The notes beneath the pieces were generated by a model. That model was not told the DNA's origin and searched no databases. It worked only from the letters and a program-made list of their open reading frames with translations. Positions 1 to 11,825 of a stretch of 64,000 nt of DNA are shown piece after piece. Where the stretch lies: the NCBI GenBank assembly GCA_005656395.1, contig SRSI01000070.1, forward strand, positions 124,001-188,000, read 5' to 3'. Within the stretch, counting starts at the first letter, position 1, and every line of letters starts with the position of its first letter. This DNA comes from Strongyloides papillosus. Lineage: Eukaryota > Nematoda > Chromadorea > Rhabditida > Strongyloididae. The position numbers and the translations under genes are program-made.

Positions 1-344
1 AATATTCATAAATTTTAATAGATTACTTAAATTGAACATTAGAAGTTTACTATTTGTTGCTTCAGTAATAGAAGCATGTTTTTAATGTAAAAGTATTCCA
101 GGATAAAGTTTGCAATCATAAAAAAATTTGCAATATCTGAGACCAAGTTTACATGGGCCTGAGGACAAATTATTTAGTAAATTCGTTAAAGTTAAAAATA
201 TTCTTATTAATCTATACATCCTAGATATTTAACAGAATTTAAAAGCATTATTGAAATTATTATTGTTGATCTTGTTTAACAAAGAATTGTTAAAAGTGCA
301 AGTTTTATTTGTTATATAATATTTTATTACCTTCTGTTTTGGTA
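1..344. other. AT-rich sequence, nothing recognised
   Basis: I see no open frame, structured repeat or RNA gene here. It is the left flank of the TA-flanked element that starts at 345. Confidence 0.5.
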
Positions 345-654
345 CACAAAAAAAACACAATCTATGTAAAATGTAGCAATTTATCAGACCTAAAAAATTC
401 TAATTTTTTGCTTAGCAATTAATTTTATCGTTAATATTTCACACATGAAAATTGAAACAACAATTAAAGAATTGATAAAATCAATTGCTATTTATTTGTG
501 ACATTATTTTTATCTTAAAACTTAAATTGTTTTACAAAATACATTTCAAAATGTAAGATAAGAGCTAATTTTACATAAAATTATAAACGCTTTTATAAAG
601 TGATCCATAAACACATTATGATATCTTTTTTAATATTTTAAACCGTTTGAACTA

Positions 655-955
655 CAGGGTGGCCAGCAAAGGCTTTTGTTTAAGATATAATTTGGTATAT
701 ATTACTCCAGAAAAATGGAAAAATTTTAAATGAAATTGATATTTATAATGATTAAAATTATATTTTTTAAAGGAAAATTGAGATGTAAATAATTAATAAA
801 TAGAGGTACTAAAAATTTACTATTTTTTATTGTTTCTTTTAAATTAATCTTTGCTTTATTTTAAAGTAATAATGGCTTCTAGTAAATTAAAGTACTCCTA
901 TGTGGAAAAAAGATCAACAAAAACTCTTGAACAAAAGCCTTCGCTGGCCACCCTG
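655..955. mobile_element. 301-bp miniature inverted-repeat element nested in copy A
   Basis: The inverted termini CAGGGTGGCCAGC(A/G)AAGG match over about 26 bp with one mismatch (655-680 against 930-955) and are flanked by TA at 653-654 and 956-957. The start CAGGGTGG is shared in style with the elements at 11826 and 58685. No long frame is present. Confidence 0.85.
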
Positions 956-965
956 TATTATAAAT

Positions 966-2030
966 AGCAACCTGCATAATTCTGTATTTTGGAAAAACAT
1001 TGTTCCAACATAAAAAAAGAGATGGAAAATGCAACCCTTTTAACTGTTAATAATATTTTAAAAAACAATAATTATAAAAAATTATTATAATATTCGTAAT
1101 CAGCATAAAAATCTGAATCTAGAAATATAAAAATTGTTTAAAAATATTGAAAAAAAATTTTTGGCGCTTAACTATTTGACTCATATTTTCCTTAAAAAAA
1201 AGAGGTCAAAAATCACCTCCATGCGTTTTTGGAGAACGTCTTGGCTATTCAATGAAACATTAACAGTTTTTATAGGTAGTCTGGGAGTCTCAAAATCGAA
1301 TATTTTGTGTCGACAATTAAGGGACATTTTACAAAAAAATTTGAAGCAAAAAATTATTGAAAGATAAATATCTCCCTAATGAAGACAGATATTAAAAATC
1401 CGTCAGATCAGATTTAAGAATTAAGTCTGAACAACAAAATAAGCCATTGATCATGTTCATAGATAGTCTGAGGGCTTCAATAAATACTGTTTTCTGTCAA
1501 CAAATAGGTAATGTAAATTTTTTTAAAAAATTAATAATTTAATTTTTAAACGAAATATTAAAAATCCGTCAAATCAGATTAATGAATAAAGTCTTGGCTA
1601 CAGAATGGGCTAGTGACCATAATCATAGGTAGCCTGGGGCTTTAGTAAATATTATTTTTTGTTGGAGATAAAATTTATTATTAAAAACTATTTTTCAAAA
1701 GTTTTTTTTTGCATTTTTTTAAAATAATCACTTTCTTAAGTTTCTCAGTAATCAACATTTTCTTTTTAATTCACAAATAATTGTTTATTAACTTAAATAT
1801 ACTACATGTAAACAAATAAGATAATTTTCTAAGGACAGTTGGAATGACACCTCTGTAACATTTCATCCCTACGCGAAAATTTATTTACTCCTTTTTTCGG
1901 GTGTTTACACTTAACATTTTTGAAACATTATTTTAAAAATGGAATCAGCGCATAAAACTCTCCCTACATACCAATTTTAAGAATGTTAAGGGCAGTTTAA
2001 AATTTTGATAAAAAAATTGTGCAGGTTGCT
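966..2030. mobile_element. ~1.06-kb DNA element with AGCAACCTGCA termini
   Basis: AGCAACCTGCA at 966-976 is the exact reverse complement of TGCAGGTTGCT at 2020-2030. ATTATAAAT lies on both sides (957-965 and 2032-2040), so an 8-9 bp target duplication is likely. Internal blocks (a motif CGTAATCAGCATAAAA near 1099 and a repeated motif TCTTGGCTA) recur in the elements at 9041 and 26545. The open frame at 1134-1367 begins without ATG and is not convincing. Confidence 0.7.
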
Positions 2031-2850
2031 AATTATAAATTATATTTTCTTATAAAAGTTGTACTCATCTGTGAAAGTACGAATTGTTTTTATTATAATG
2101 TCTTTAAAAATTATCTTTAAAAATCAAACTTATGAAAAGGTTATAAAAATATACACTTTGTTTATAGTAAAAAATAACTTTTAAATTTTTATTTTAAAAA
2201 AAAAGCAAATAATGAAATAATATTTTAGACAATTAATATTTTGTATGGTTTAATAATCATTGTTTTTTGTTATTATTGCTATGAAATTTTTTAACTTATT
2301 GTTGTTAGTAGATTGTTTAAAAAATGATTTCTGCTAAAACATTAAATACTTTACACGAAATTGACTTTTAATAAAGCTCTTTATAACATTTTATAAAAAA
2401 CAAGTTATACTCTAAAAAGATTATGATATCATACAAAAATATTAAGATTATAGTTACATTTACTCAAAATGTTGAAAAATATATTTTTGTAAAAAAATGA
2501 CAAAATTTGTGCAACGATCTAATATTTTGCGTTGTTCAAAACATTTTGTTGTCGCTTGATATTTTAAAATTTTAATAAAATATAATTTTCTAGAAAAAGG
2601 GAGTATTTTACTACATTTCAGCTTGATTTGTCAGAATTTGTTTTTTTTATGTACATAATTCTTGACATCAAATATACATCAATAATTACGCATGTTTGAT
2701 TTGTAAATATTTTTTTGCAATATAAATAATAAATTTAAGTTTGATTTACAATACAGAGTGCTGATAATATTTACTTAAAAATAGTAGTTCAAATGGTAAA
2801 AGTATTTAATGCAAAATTTATGTAACATTTCAACCAGTGATTTCTTTTTA

Positions 2851-2858
2851 TTTTCAGG
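2851..2858 (+). promoter_or_regulatory. Splice acceptor just before the start codon (possible spliced-leader trans-splice site)
   Basis: TTTTCAG ends one base before the ATG at 2859 and follows a T-rich tract. In nematodes such a site with no upstream exon commonly receives a spliced leader. An unseen 5' non-coding exon with ordinary cis-splicing is the alternative. Confidence 0.5.
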
Positions 2859-4190
2859 ATGCATTTGATCATAGCTATTTTATTATCTACACTATTGTAC
2901 AAAGCAAAAGCTGTAAGTAATAATATCAGTAAAGTGACATTTTTTTAGGAAAGTGACATTTTTCCGATGATGCATCTACCACCCTATCCTACTTGGCCAG
3001 ATAATATATCGTATTGGATTCATCCCGATGTTAAAAACATAGTAAATAATGATAAATCTACAACAGCTGATGAATATGATGGTACTGAAACTTTTATTTC
3101 TTATGAAAAATATAAAAATAAAATAGAACTCATATTTGAAGGATTTCCATTTTATACTTGTTTACAATTTAGTGAAACTTTAAGAATGCTTGATAAAATT
3201 GGAATTAACTTTTTACTTTCTACTGATGATACAAACAATGTGCAATTATCCGGAAGTATAAACAATGCTACAAATCTTACATTAACGACCGAAGTATATA
3301 AAGACCCTTATTTACTTCGCTATTTCATTGCTAAAGCTCTGGGTTTAATTCCTGAGGTTCAACGTATTGATAGAGAATCAGATTTAACTATTTTTAACGA
3401 TAATATCGATGGAAGTTTTTACAAAGAATATGAAAAATCAACATATTATTATCCATATTTTTTTGAATCAAATTTTGATTTTAAATCTGCAGCGATGCCT
3501 ATTAACTATTTTGGACTTAAGGAATCATTTAAAAAACAAGCACAAAATAATATGACTTACAAATCTTTTGAATATCCATATTATGAACTAATGTTGAAAA
3601 AACGTTTTGATTTTAGTTTTTCCGACTATAAAGTAATTAGTTATATGTACTGTGATTTTATTTATGAAGAGAATAAATGTTTAAATGGCGGATATTACCA
3701 TAATAACAGCCATGGTTATTGTAAATGTCCCCCAGAATGTAGTGGACAACTTTGTGAAAAAATTAACCAATTAAGTTTTTCTATTGAAAAGTCTAAAAAT
3801 TTAACAGCATTTTTGGAACATAAGACAATGGAATTAAAATATGATAAAGAAAGTTATATTATCACAATACAGGCATCTAAAAGCTGGAGAAAAGTAGAAA
3901 TCTATGCTAAAGAACTAAAATTTGAAACGCGTTGTGAATATACCCCTAGAATTGATTTAATAGAAATAAAATACCGTGATGATAAAAGTGTAAAAGGTAT
4001 TAGTCTTTTTACGGACAAGTTTAAAGAAATAAAGCTTCCAGCATTGTCTAATAAAGTAATTATAATATATAATTTTAGAAGTACAGAGTGTGGTCCAAAG
4101 TTTACTTTTACATACAGAGAAGTTAATCCACCACAATCAAAATGGCCATATTGGATGGATGAAAAATATGAAAAAGTGACATGGAAATAA
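2859..4190 (+). CDS. Secreted astacin-like protein 1 (astacin, EGF, CUB-like), predicted pseudoprotease
   Basis: Two exons: 2859-2912 encodes an 18-residue signal peptide (hydrophobic run LIIAILLSTLL), a 36-nt intron follows (2913-2948, GTAAGT to TTTAG, phase 0), then 2949-4190; 431 residues in all. The astacin fold is recognised from a PPYPTWP start close after the signal peptide, a GLIPEVQRIDRES block and a degenerate Met-turn (FDFKSAAMPINYFG). The zinc motif HExxHxxGxxH is replaced: aligned to it, YFIAKALGLIP has Tyr, Lys and Pro for the three histidines and Phe for the catalytic Glu. An EGF-like module (CLNGGYY...CKCPPECSG) and a CUB-like tail follow. No propeptide is visible. AATAAA lies 59 nt past the stop. 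The frame is fully open, so loss of catalysis looks selected or tolerated rather than recent decay. Role unknown; binding to host or cuticle targets would be speculation. Confidence 0.85.
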
Positions 4191-4248
4191 TTTTAACGAT
4201 TTATATTCAAATTATTGTATTAATAATTAAAATTTTATTATTGTATTT

Positions 4249-4254
4249 AATAAA
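4249..4254 (+). terminator. Polyadenylation signal of astacin-like gene 1
   Basis: AATAAA stands 59 nt after the TAA stop of the preceding gene, at normal spacing for a 3' end. Confidence 0.6.
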
Positions 4255-4379
4255 TTAAACAATTTTTTCCTTTTTAATTGCAATGGTTGTTTCCTAACAT
4301 TTATCAAAGTTGATGTTAAGCCATAATAGAAAAAATTAGATTTAAATATTGATAATTATCATGACAATTTTTATTTTAT

Positions 4380-7300
4380 AAATAGAAGAAAGGGTAAACT
4401 CACTAGTGTGTGTCATGCACATTTTGCTGCATGGGTAAATTCTGTAGCATGTTTATGAAAAATGTAGTATATCACACAAAACCTAAACATGTCTTTTAGA
4501 CCAATACGATTTATGTGAAAAAAGGGCTATATTCGATAGTATTTTGAGACTTAGGTTTTTTACCCGTTTTGCAAACACATTCTAGCTCATTTTGCATGTA
4601 AATCCCCACTTTATTTAGAGGAGTAAGGAGCATGTGTAAATTATTTTCGATATTGAAACTTTTTTATATCTTAATATATGTAACTTTATGTGCTGATTTC
4701 AAAAAACGCAATATTTTTTTAATCTGAATTTCCGTTCTTCAGAAACAGCTACTTAAAGGTGTTTTGGTGTGTTAGTCTTGACCCCCTTATAGTTATTCGT
4801 GTTATCTGAAATTTTAAGGTATATATAGTTTTAGATACTAATAATATAAAAATAAAAAAAAGTTAAAATTTCAAGTTCATTCTTGAGATTTTGGATTTTT
4901 TCCAAAATGGCCGAAAAAAACCTAAATTCTTACATTTTAAAATGATATATCAGGATTCAGAGAAGAAAATCAAAAAAAAGAAAAAAAGCTATCCTAAGTT
5001 TCTCTTTAACTTACATTTTAAGTATAATCCCAAGAAAATCGGAAAACTTTAAGTACTATAAAATCGTTTTGGAAAAGTTTTGAAAAAAAATGTTTTGAAA
5101 AAAATTTTTTGTGTTTTTTTAAAAAAAGCATGTCAAGATGAAACTTTTTTGGAGAAGTGGTTTTACAACTTTTATGTAGAAAAAAATTCTCTATCAAATG
5201 AGATATATATCGAACTGATACATTTTGTCGTTCTTGAGATATAAAGAAAAAAGTAATTTTTGTATATTTAAAAAAAGTGCATTTTTTGGATTTCAAGAAC
5301 GTAAAAAAGTTTCAATACGTTGATTTTCTTAAAAAATCGCAAAAAGTTGCCCTGGGGAATTTTGTTACGAACATTTTAAGATATTAACCGTTAATTTATC
5401 TCTATTCATTCTCGAGATAATCTCAAAGTAAATGGAGCAATTTTTTTTTCAACTCTTTAGAGTTTTTAAAAAAAGTATCTAAAGATGAAATTTTCTCGAT
5501 ATAAAATGTTAACAAAATTTATATGGAATTTAATTCTCTATCGAATGACATATAGATCGTCTTAATCCCATTATCTGTTCTCGAGATACATCTCATTAAG
5601 TACCAGATTCAGAAATTCGGTACCTCTATTTTTCCGTCAATACAGATTTTTTTACTCAAAATTCCACATATAGACGTAATTTTAATGCTTATTACATGCA
5701 AACTACAAAATTTACCAAAAAAGTCCGATCCCGAAAATAGTAAGTCATCGAAAATTTCCCCCTATCTTTGAAGAAAAGTTTACCTCTTTAAATGATTTTT
5801 GTTAAATGCACTCTTTTTTATTAAAATAAAAATGCATTTTAATGTGCTCGATAGAAAAAATAAGTATTAGATTCATTTGAATTTTTGCTCTTGAGATACG
5901 TCTATTTAAATGAGAATAATCTTGAAATGTTGTGATCCCCTAAAACTCTTTAAAAATGATCCTAATAACTAGAAATTTCACAGGTACGTGCAATTTCTTA
6001 TGGTTGTTATATATAAACAATAAAATTTACAAAAAAAAGTCCGATCCCAGAAAATAGTAAGTCGTCGAAAATTCCCCTATATCTTATAGAAAAAGTTTAC
6101 TTCTTAAATGGTTTTCGTTATATGCACTATTTTTTTTAAAACAAAAATGTATTTTAAATGTGTTGAACAGAAAAAATAAATATTACCTTCATTTGAATTT
6201 TTGTTCCTGAGATATGTCTATTTAAGTGAAACAATCATGAAATTTGTGACCCCCTAGAATAAAAAATTATAAGAACAACTGATTTTTTAAAGAAAGTATA
6301 AAACAATAATCCATAAAAGTCATTGGACCAATTTTTTTAACAATTTTAAATATTAATTTATATTCCTAAGATTATAGTAGATAGGATAGGTGAAAAAATT
6401 GGTTTTTATTTAATTATATGTAATTTTTGTGCCAACTAAAATTTTTTTTAATCACTGCAATATATGACAATTATTAAGATATGATAAAAAAAATTAAAAT
6501 CATATTATATTTGGCTTTTTAAGATTTAACAAAATTTTATTTAAATACAATTTATTCTAGAATATAATAGATTTTTTCCTCCAGATCCTTTTATGTTAAA
6601 ATTATCTATACTAAATTGTTCCCAACTACTACAATTTAGTTATGTATATTATAAGTTTTAATGAAAATGTTTGGAAATTTCTGATACGGCGATGCACATA
6701 CTTATTTTTTTAAAAATGTAAAAATATCTAAAAGTTTTGCTATGCTTTGTAAAAATTACAAAAAAAATTTACCTAAATTTCTAAGTTTGAATTGTTCATC
6801 AACACATTTTGAAAGTAAATTTTACAATATTTTATTAAAAAAATCACCAATACTTTGATGTTAATATATTTTAAGCTTTTTAAAGTCTATATAAATTTAT
6901 TCAATACGAAAAGTGTCTGAGTAATGGTTTTGATTTATTTTTAATCTTTTCAACTTAAAAGAATCTTTTTATCATTTTTAATACATTCAAAGATTTAATT
7001 TTCACAACACATTTTAAAAAGCTTCTTTTTTAGAAAATATAAAACAAAACAAAAATTATACATTAAATTTGTAAAAGTATTCTTTATTATGTTACCAAAG
7101 TGCGAAATGATAAAATAACAATCGCAAAAATTGTATCACTTTAAGTTAAATAACTATGAAATACTTATGATCAACCACAAATATTACTAATACTTTAAAA
7201 AATTATCCAAGCTTAAAATTAATCTGTATTTTAAATTTCTATCATATTTAATAACTTAAAACACACATATTAATTAGAAATTTAATTTAAATATTCTTCT

Positions 7301-9000
7301 TAATTTTATTTCTATACTAAAAATTTGTAAAAAGATTATTCAAACTTAGAATCTTAAATGATTTTAAAATCATGAGAATATGTAATAAAACAATTTTGAT
7401 AAAATATGTTTTGTAAATTTTTAACATTCAAAAACCTATAAAATTTTAATAATAATCATTAATATTATAAAATACAAAAATATTTCTTGGAATTTTGCAA
7501 ATATGCTATTATAAAACAAAAGATTTTTAATTTTTTCTAGAATTCTAAATATTTTCCAAAAAATACAAGCTTTGCGGGCAAGTAGTGTCGAGCGAAGCGA
7601 GTTGCTGCTTGTTCTATCTTATTTTGCATATACAAAACGAGGTAGAATGTGTAATCAAAATGAGGTAGAATCTACATACAAGATGAGCTAGAATGTAGTA
7701 TATGATTTACCCTCAATTTGTTAGTTTCATAGTTTTGTAATTATTATAATTAATTAAAAGATTTTAAAAACTTTTTTTCGATAAATTAAAAAAGATATTG
7801 ATTCTTTATCAATAGAATATAATATTTTTACTTAATATAAAATTGTAACAAAATAAACAAAAATAAAAGTTTGGTATTTTTAAAACTTCATTTTAATTTT
7901 CTTGTTAAAAATATTTAAACCAAACAAAATAATAAAAAATATCTTATTATTTAAATAATAAACTCTTAAATAAATAATTCTTTTTACGATGTCTACAAAA
8001 AAATCACATTATTTGTGGTAAACTCTTGATTCTCTTCAATCAACTAACAATTAAGAGTTTCCTAGTAATTTTTTAAAACCTCATACATATATAAAATTAC
8101 CAGCTACAACTGCTAATAATCATAATCCTTACTCTATAAGATAACCATAGAACATTTAATGCCTAAAATTGTAGTAGTAATAAGTAGTAGTGAAATTTCT
8201 TTTATGTTAACATATTACGATGTTAGTTTTTTATCAATGTAAAAAGTTTCAAATGTAATTATTGTTATAAGATCACTAATTAAAACTAAGAATTTTAGAT
8301 TTCACAGTAATGTGTGGTCCATCGCGTTTATTTCAAGTTAAACTTTAAAAGGATGTCTAATTTGGTAAGAGACTTTAACAGACTCGTATAATATCTAATA
8401 AATATTATTGTACTTGATAATTACTAGATCTTTAAGACGAATAAAATAAATTTTACGGTTCAAAAATAAATGTAATATTATAAAAATACGTGTGAGTATG
8501 TGCTATTAAAAACTAATGCCGTTATTTCTTCTCTTATTATCTGTATTTATTATTACCTTTTTGTATCAACTTTCAAATTTGTGTAAAAACATTAATAAAT
8601 TTGTGAAATAGTATAAAATGGGTAAATAAACAAATAAAAATTTTTAATAACTTTAAAAACAGGATCAATCACTAAAAAACTTTGGAAGTCTAAAAAACAT
8701 TTAAGATAGATAAAATTACAGGCTAAATTTAAGCTCACTTTGCATATACAAAACGAGGTAGAAATGTATATGCAAAACAAATTTCAATGTATACACAAAA
8801 TGATCTAAAAATATGTATGCAAAATTTGTACAACAATAGCAAAAAAATGACTTAGAATATAGACGTAAAATAGGAAAGAATGTAGCCTGTTGCTTACGCC
8901 ATTTTGGATGGTCGGTTATTTTAACATCACCTGCATTTTGTAGCATTCTAAGCATTTTTAATCGAAAAGACATGTTTAGGTTTTGTGTGTATAATCAAAT
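4380..9000. mobile_element. Probable non-autonomous DNA element with 25-bp inverted repeats
   Basis: The 25 bases at 4473-4497 (starting CACACAAAACCTAAACATG) are exactly inverted at 8965-8989. A 25-base motif containing GCATATACAAAACGAGG recurs in direct orientation near 7625 and 8742, and a related form lies near 4590. No significant frame is present in about 4.5 kb. The outer borders and any target duplication are not clear, so 4380 and 9000 are approximate. Confidence 0.5.
5690..6250. repeat. Diverged tandem duplication, unit about 320 bp
   Basis: The block containing AAAAGTCCGATCCCGAAAAT near 5720 returns near 6040, and the block with GAGATACGTCTATTTAA near 5893 returns near 6214. A weaker related unit with CTCGAGATACATCTCAT lies at 5580-5600. 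The units are non-coding. Confidence 0.6.
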
Positions 9001-9040
9001 CTTTTTTTAAATTTTTGAATTAAATTTAATTAATATAATT

Positions 9041-9534
9041 AGCAAGGTGCAATGAGGACGTTTTTAAAAAAAACATTATTCCACCAAAAAAAATTTTGTT
9101 GAAAAATTATACCCTTACTATATATGTCCATAACGTTTTGATAGATAAATATAATAGAAACAGATATCATACTCGTAATTAGCATAAAAATTGCAATCTA
9201 ATGATATAAAAAAATTTTGAAAATGTTAAAAAAAATTTTCGGCACTTCATTAATTGTTAATATTTTTCCTAAAAAAACAGACATCAAAAATCCGGTAGAT
9301 CGAATTTAAGTCTTGGCTACAAAATGCGCCATTAACCATACTCATAGCTATTCTGGGAGCTTCAATAAATATTATTTTGTGTCAACAATTAAGCGTGCTA
9401 AAAATTCAAAAAGCCATTTGATAATTAATATCTCGATTTTAAAGTGAGATATCAAAAATCGGCTTTATTAGATTAAAAAACCAAGTCTTGGCTACAAAAT
9501 GAGCCATCAACCGTCTTCGTAGGTAGTCTGGGAG
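9041..9534. mobile_element. Left part of an AGCAAGGTGC-ended DNA element
   Basis: It starts AGCAAGGTGCAAT at 9041 and shares internal blocks (TCGTAATTAGCATAAAAA, GTCTTGGCTACAAAATG) with the elements at 966-2030 and 26545-27280. It is cut at 9534 by the LTR that begins TGTTATCCGACA; the right half was not found on the other side. Confidence 0.6.
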
Positions 9535-11823
9535 TGTTATCCGACAGCTGTGTCGGATACGCCCCAAACCACATGTATATAAGAGATGTTATCTTATATA
9601 CATGAGCATTCTTAGCATTCTTATAATTCTTGTTAATTCTCTTCTTGATATATAATAAAAGATATATATATAATAGTAGTTTTATCTTATCTCAAAGCAT
9701 GATTCTGGAGATCTCCCTTTATCAAAGGGGATCTCCAGGATTAAATGGAAGTTCCACCTTTGTGGTAACTCTATTACACCATGATTCTTAATACTCTAAT
9801 AGCTGACCTTTGTCTTAACCTTAAGGAAAAAAACTACTTTTCGTTGCTTTCTTCTATCTTCTCATAATTGATACTTTTTCGAAAATTAACTTCATATCTC
9901 TATAATTTAATAAGTACATTAACTATTTTTTTGCTATAACCACCTTCTTTTTATAGGCACACTAATCTATTTGTCACATATCACCCTATATTTTAGTTTT
10001 ACTTTTCCAATATTTTTGACTTTTTTTTATTAGTATGCCGCATACATTATATATCCGACTGTTTAAACATCCGGCGTCTTAGCAGATTATTCGGATACAT
10101 GACGTTGAATAGGCTATTCATGGTGCCGTCATGTCCTTTGGGATACTAATGTATGCAGAGATCTAGCCTAGCCTGCACGTTAAGCGGACATAGCACATTC
10201 CGACATTCTTAAAATGTTGATGTTATCTTTAGATTTCACTTTTAAAATAAATATACATGAGCTCTCAAAACATAGAAGGTACCGCTGCTAGATCATCTAT
10301 TTGTTTCCATATCATGGAATTTTTAATTTGTAAACATTACATTGAATTACTTTTATAAACATAACATTGAATCATTTTTATAAACACTACATTAAATTAC
10401 TTTAATTTACATCATTTTCTTAAATCTCATCATTTCTCAATTTTTTATTCGCGATGTTACGTCGTCTTTTTAAACGATCATCTCATAAGAAAACAGAAGA
10501 CTCTAATCATCAGGCTTTTGTGGCTGCGAATACAGCCATGAAGCCACAATGGTTAGAAAAGCAGCGATCATGTAGCCACCTTTCCCCTGATGAACAAGAT
10601 CAGGTTAGTTTTCTTCAAACTGCGGCTCTTAAGCAACTTATTAATAACTTTGGCCTTGATGAAGCCAAATGTCTTGCTGAATACCCGCTTCCCCTTTTGA
10701 ATGATAATGACCTTCAACTAGTACTCCAACCATATGAGAAGGAGTTTGATGAATCTTTTCGTCGAGAAATAGGTAAAATCATTCTTTTATTAGACCAATT
10801 CACCATACAAGGTATTGAACGATATGTAGATCGTCTCGATATCGCTCTCCTTTCCCTCGCCAAGAATGATACGAGAAAGGATCTTTTAAATCATTTAGCT
10901 GTGTACTATGTACCATCCTTACTTGTCAAAGATAGAGGTTTAATTAATGCTTACTACAAGCAATATCTTCAATCTAGACACCCTTCCGAACCACAAACCT
11001 TACTTAACATCTTTAAGGGTATTATTGAGCTTATGGAAGCCGATGGCCACAGGGCTAGTTTAGGCGCTTCGGTTCGCCCCCTCGTCAAAATGGTATTCCA
11101 ATTGGAACTTATAGTACCTCATTTGATGATTATGTTTCACGCGTAGATGGAATTTCTATGGATTCCATAGAAATGTTACAAGATACTTCTCTTAATAATG
11201 AACGCCGTCATCAGTACATAGATGGTTTAGATGAAAACCTTCGTATACTTGTACCCCAACCTGACCATGATTCAACATGGCATGCTTTTAAACAAGAATA
11301 CTTAAAGGGACTTTCACGTCTTTACCCTCAAGTACCTCTCTTCGGTAAACCCCATAATAATCGTTATAATAAACCTCCACTTTATAGTAGAAATGACAAT
11401 AAAAACATAAAACCCAAAAAAAATAATTATAATACTGATACTTCATATCGTAATGGTAATTCTCACAATAATACTAATGACAAGCGACATACGAATTATA
11501 AAAATGGTAACTCTCATTCGAATAACTTTACTCCATCCTTTTTGAAAAAAAATGCTAATTCTTCTTCTCCTGCTCCTCAGAAAAATAGTACATCTAGTAA
11601 TCGTAATCATAACCGTCAAAGAAAACAAGCTAAGTACAACCATAAGATTAATAATGTAGAAGCCGAGTTACAACGACAATCTTCTTTTCTAAACGACATC
11701 ACCAGTAAATTATCACTCTTTGATGTTCCTAAGGTAGCTTTAACTGTCGTTACTCTTTTCGCTTTGTTGTGTTCTTCTTCTGCTTGGACATATTCAGAAC
11801 AACCCCCATTCTATCTGTTAATC
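9535..11823 (+). mobile_element. LTR-retrotransposon fragment: 5' LTR, leader and gag
   Basis: A TG start at 9535 leads into a palindromic ATCCGACAGCTGTGTCGGAT, then a TATA-like GTATATAAG (about 9572) and AATAAAAG (about 9654), as in a U3-R region. The LTR probably ends between 10050 and 10250 but I cannot fix it. A hairpin (GGAGATCTCCCTTT paired with AAAGGGGATCTCC, about 9708-9738) lies inside. A gag-like reading frame follows. No pol or 3' LTR is present: the element stops where the TA-flanked element at 11826 begins. It is visibly less AT-rich than its surroundings, as expected for a recent arrival. Confidence 0.65.
10454..11823 (+). pseudogene. Gag-like gene of an LTR retrotransposon, frameshifted and truncated
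   Basis: The first frame (10454-11146, 230 residues) starts with a basic MLRRLFKRSS and is helical, like a Gag capsid region. The reading shifts near 11090 into a second frame (open through the ATG at 11158) that continues the same kind of protein, ending in an Asn/Lys/Ser-rich basic region at about 11350-11640 (RNA-binding in character) and a helical tail. No CCHC zinc knuckle is visible. The last residues of the second frame are read from the inserted element at 11826, so the true C terminus and all of pol are missing. The Gag call comes from position after the LTR, composition and domain order, not from a signature motif. The retroelement superfamily is uncertain. Confidence 0.55.
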
Positions 11824-11825
11824 TA

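Larger units (their letters stand above)
345..2651. mobile_element. ~940-bp TA-flanked element, copy A, interrupted by two insertions
   Basis: The ends are CACAAAAAAAACAC at 345 and a T-rich run ending TATG at 2651, with TA on both sides (343-344 and 2652-2653). Subtracting the insertions at 655-955 and 966-2030 leaves about 930 bp, the size of copies B (47618-48557) and C (54409-55352). Blocks 450-640 and 2040-2640 align by eye with both copies. No coding capacity is visible, so it is non-autonomous; TA target duplication suggests a Tc1/mariner-type helper. Confidence 0.7.

Noticed and set aside
10585..10610. CTGATGA...GAAA-like pieces as a hammerhead ribozyme
   Set aside because: It lies within gag coding sequence and the three stems cannot be formed.
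11443..11643. Minus-strand frame rich in Arg, Ile and Thr
   Set aside because: Antisense of the Asn/Lys/Ser-rich gag region.
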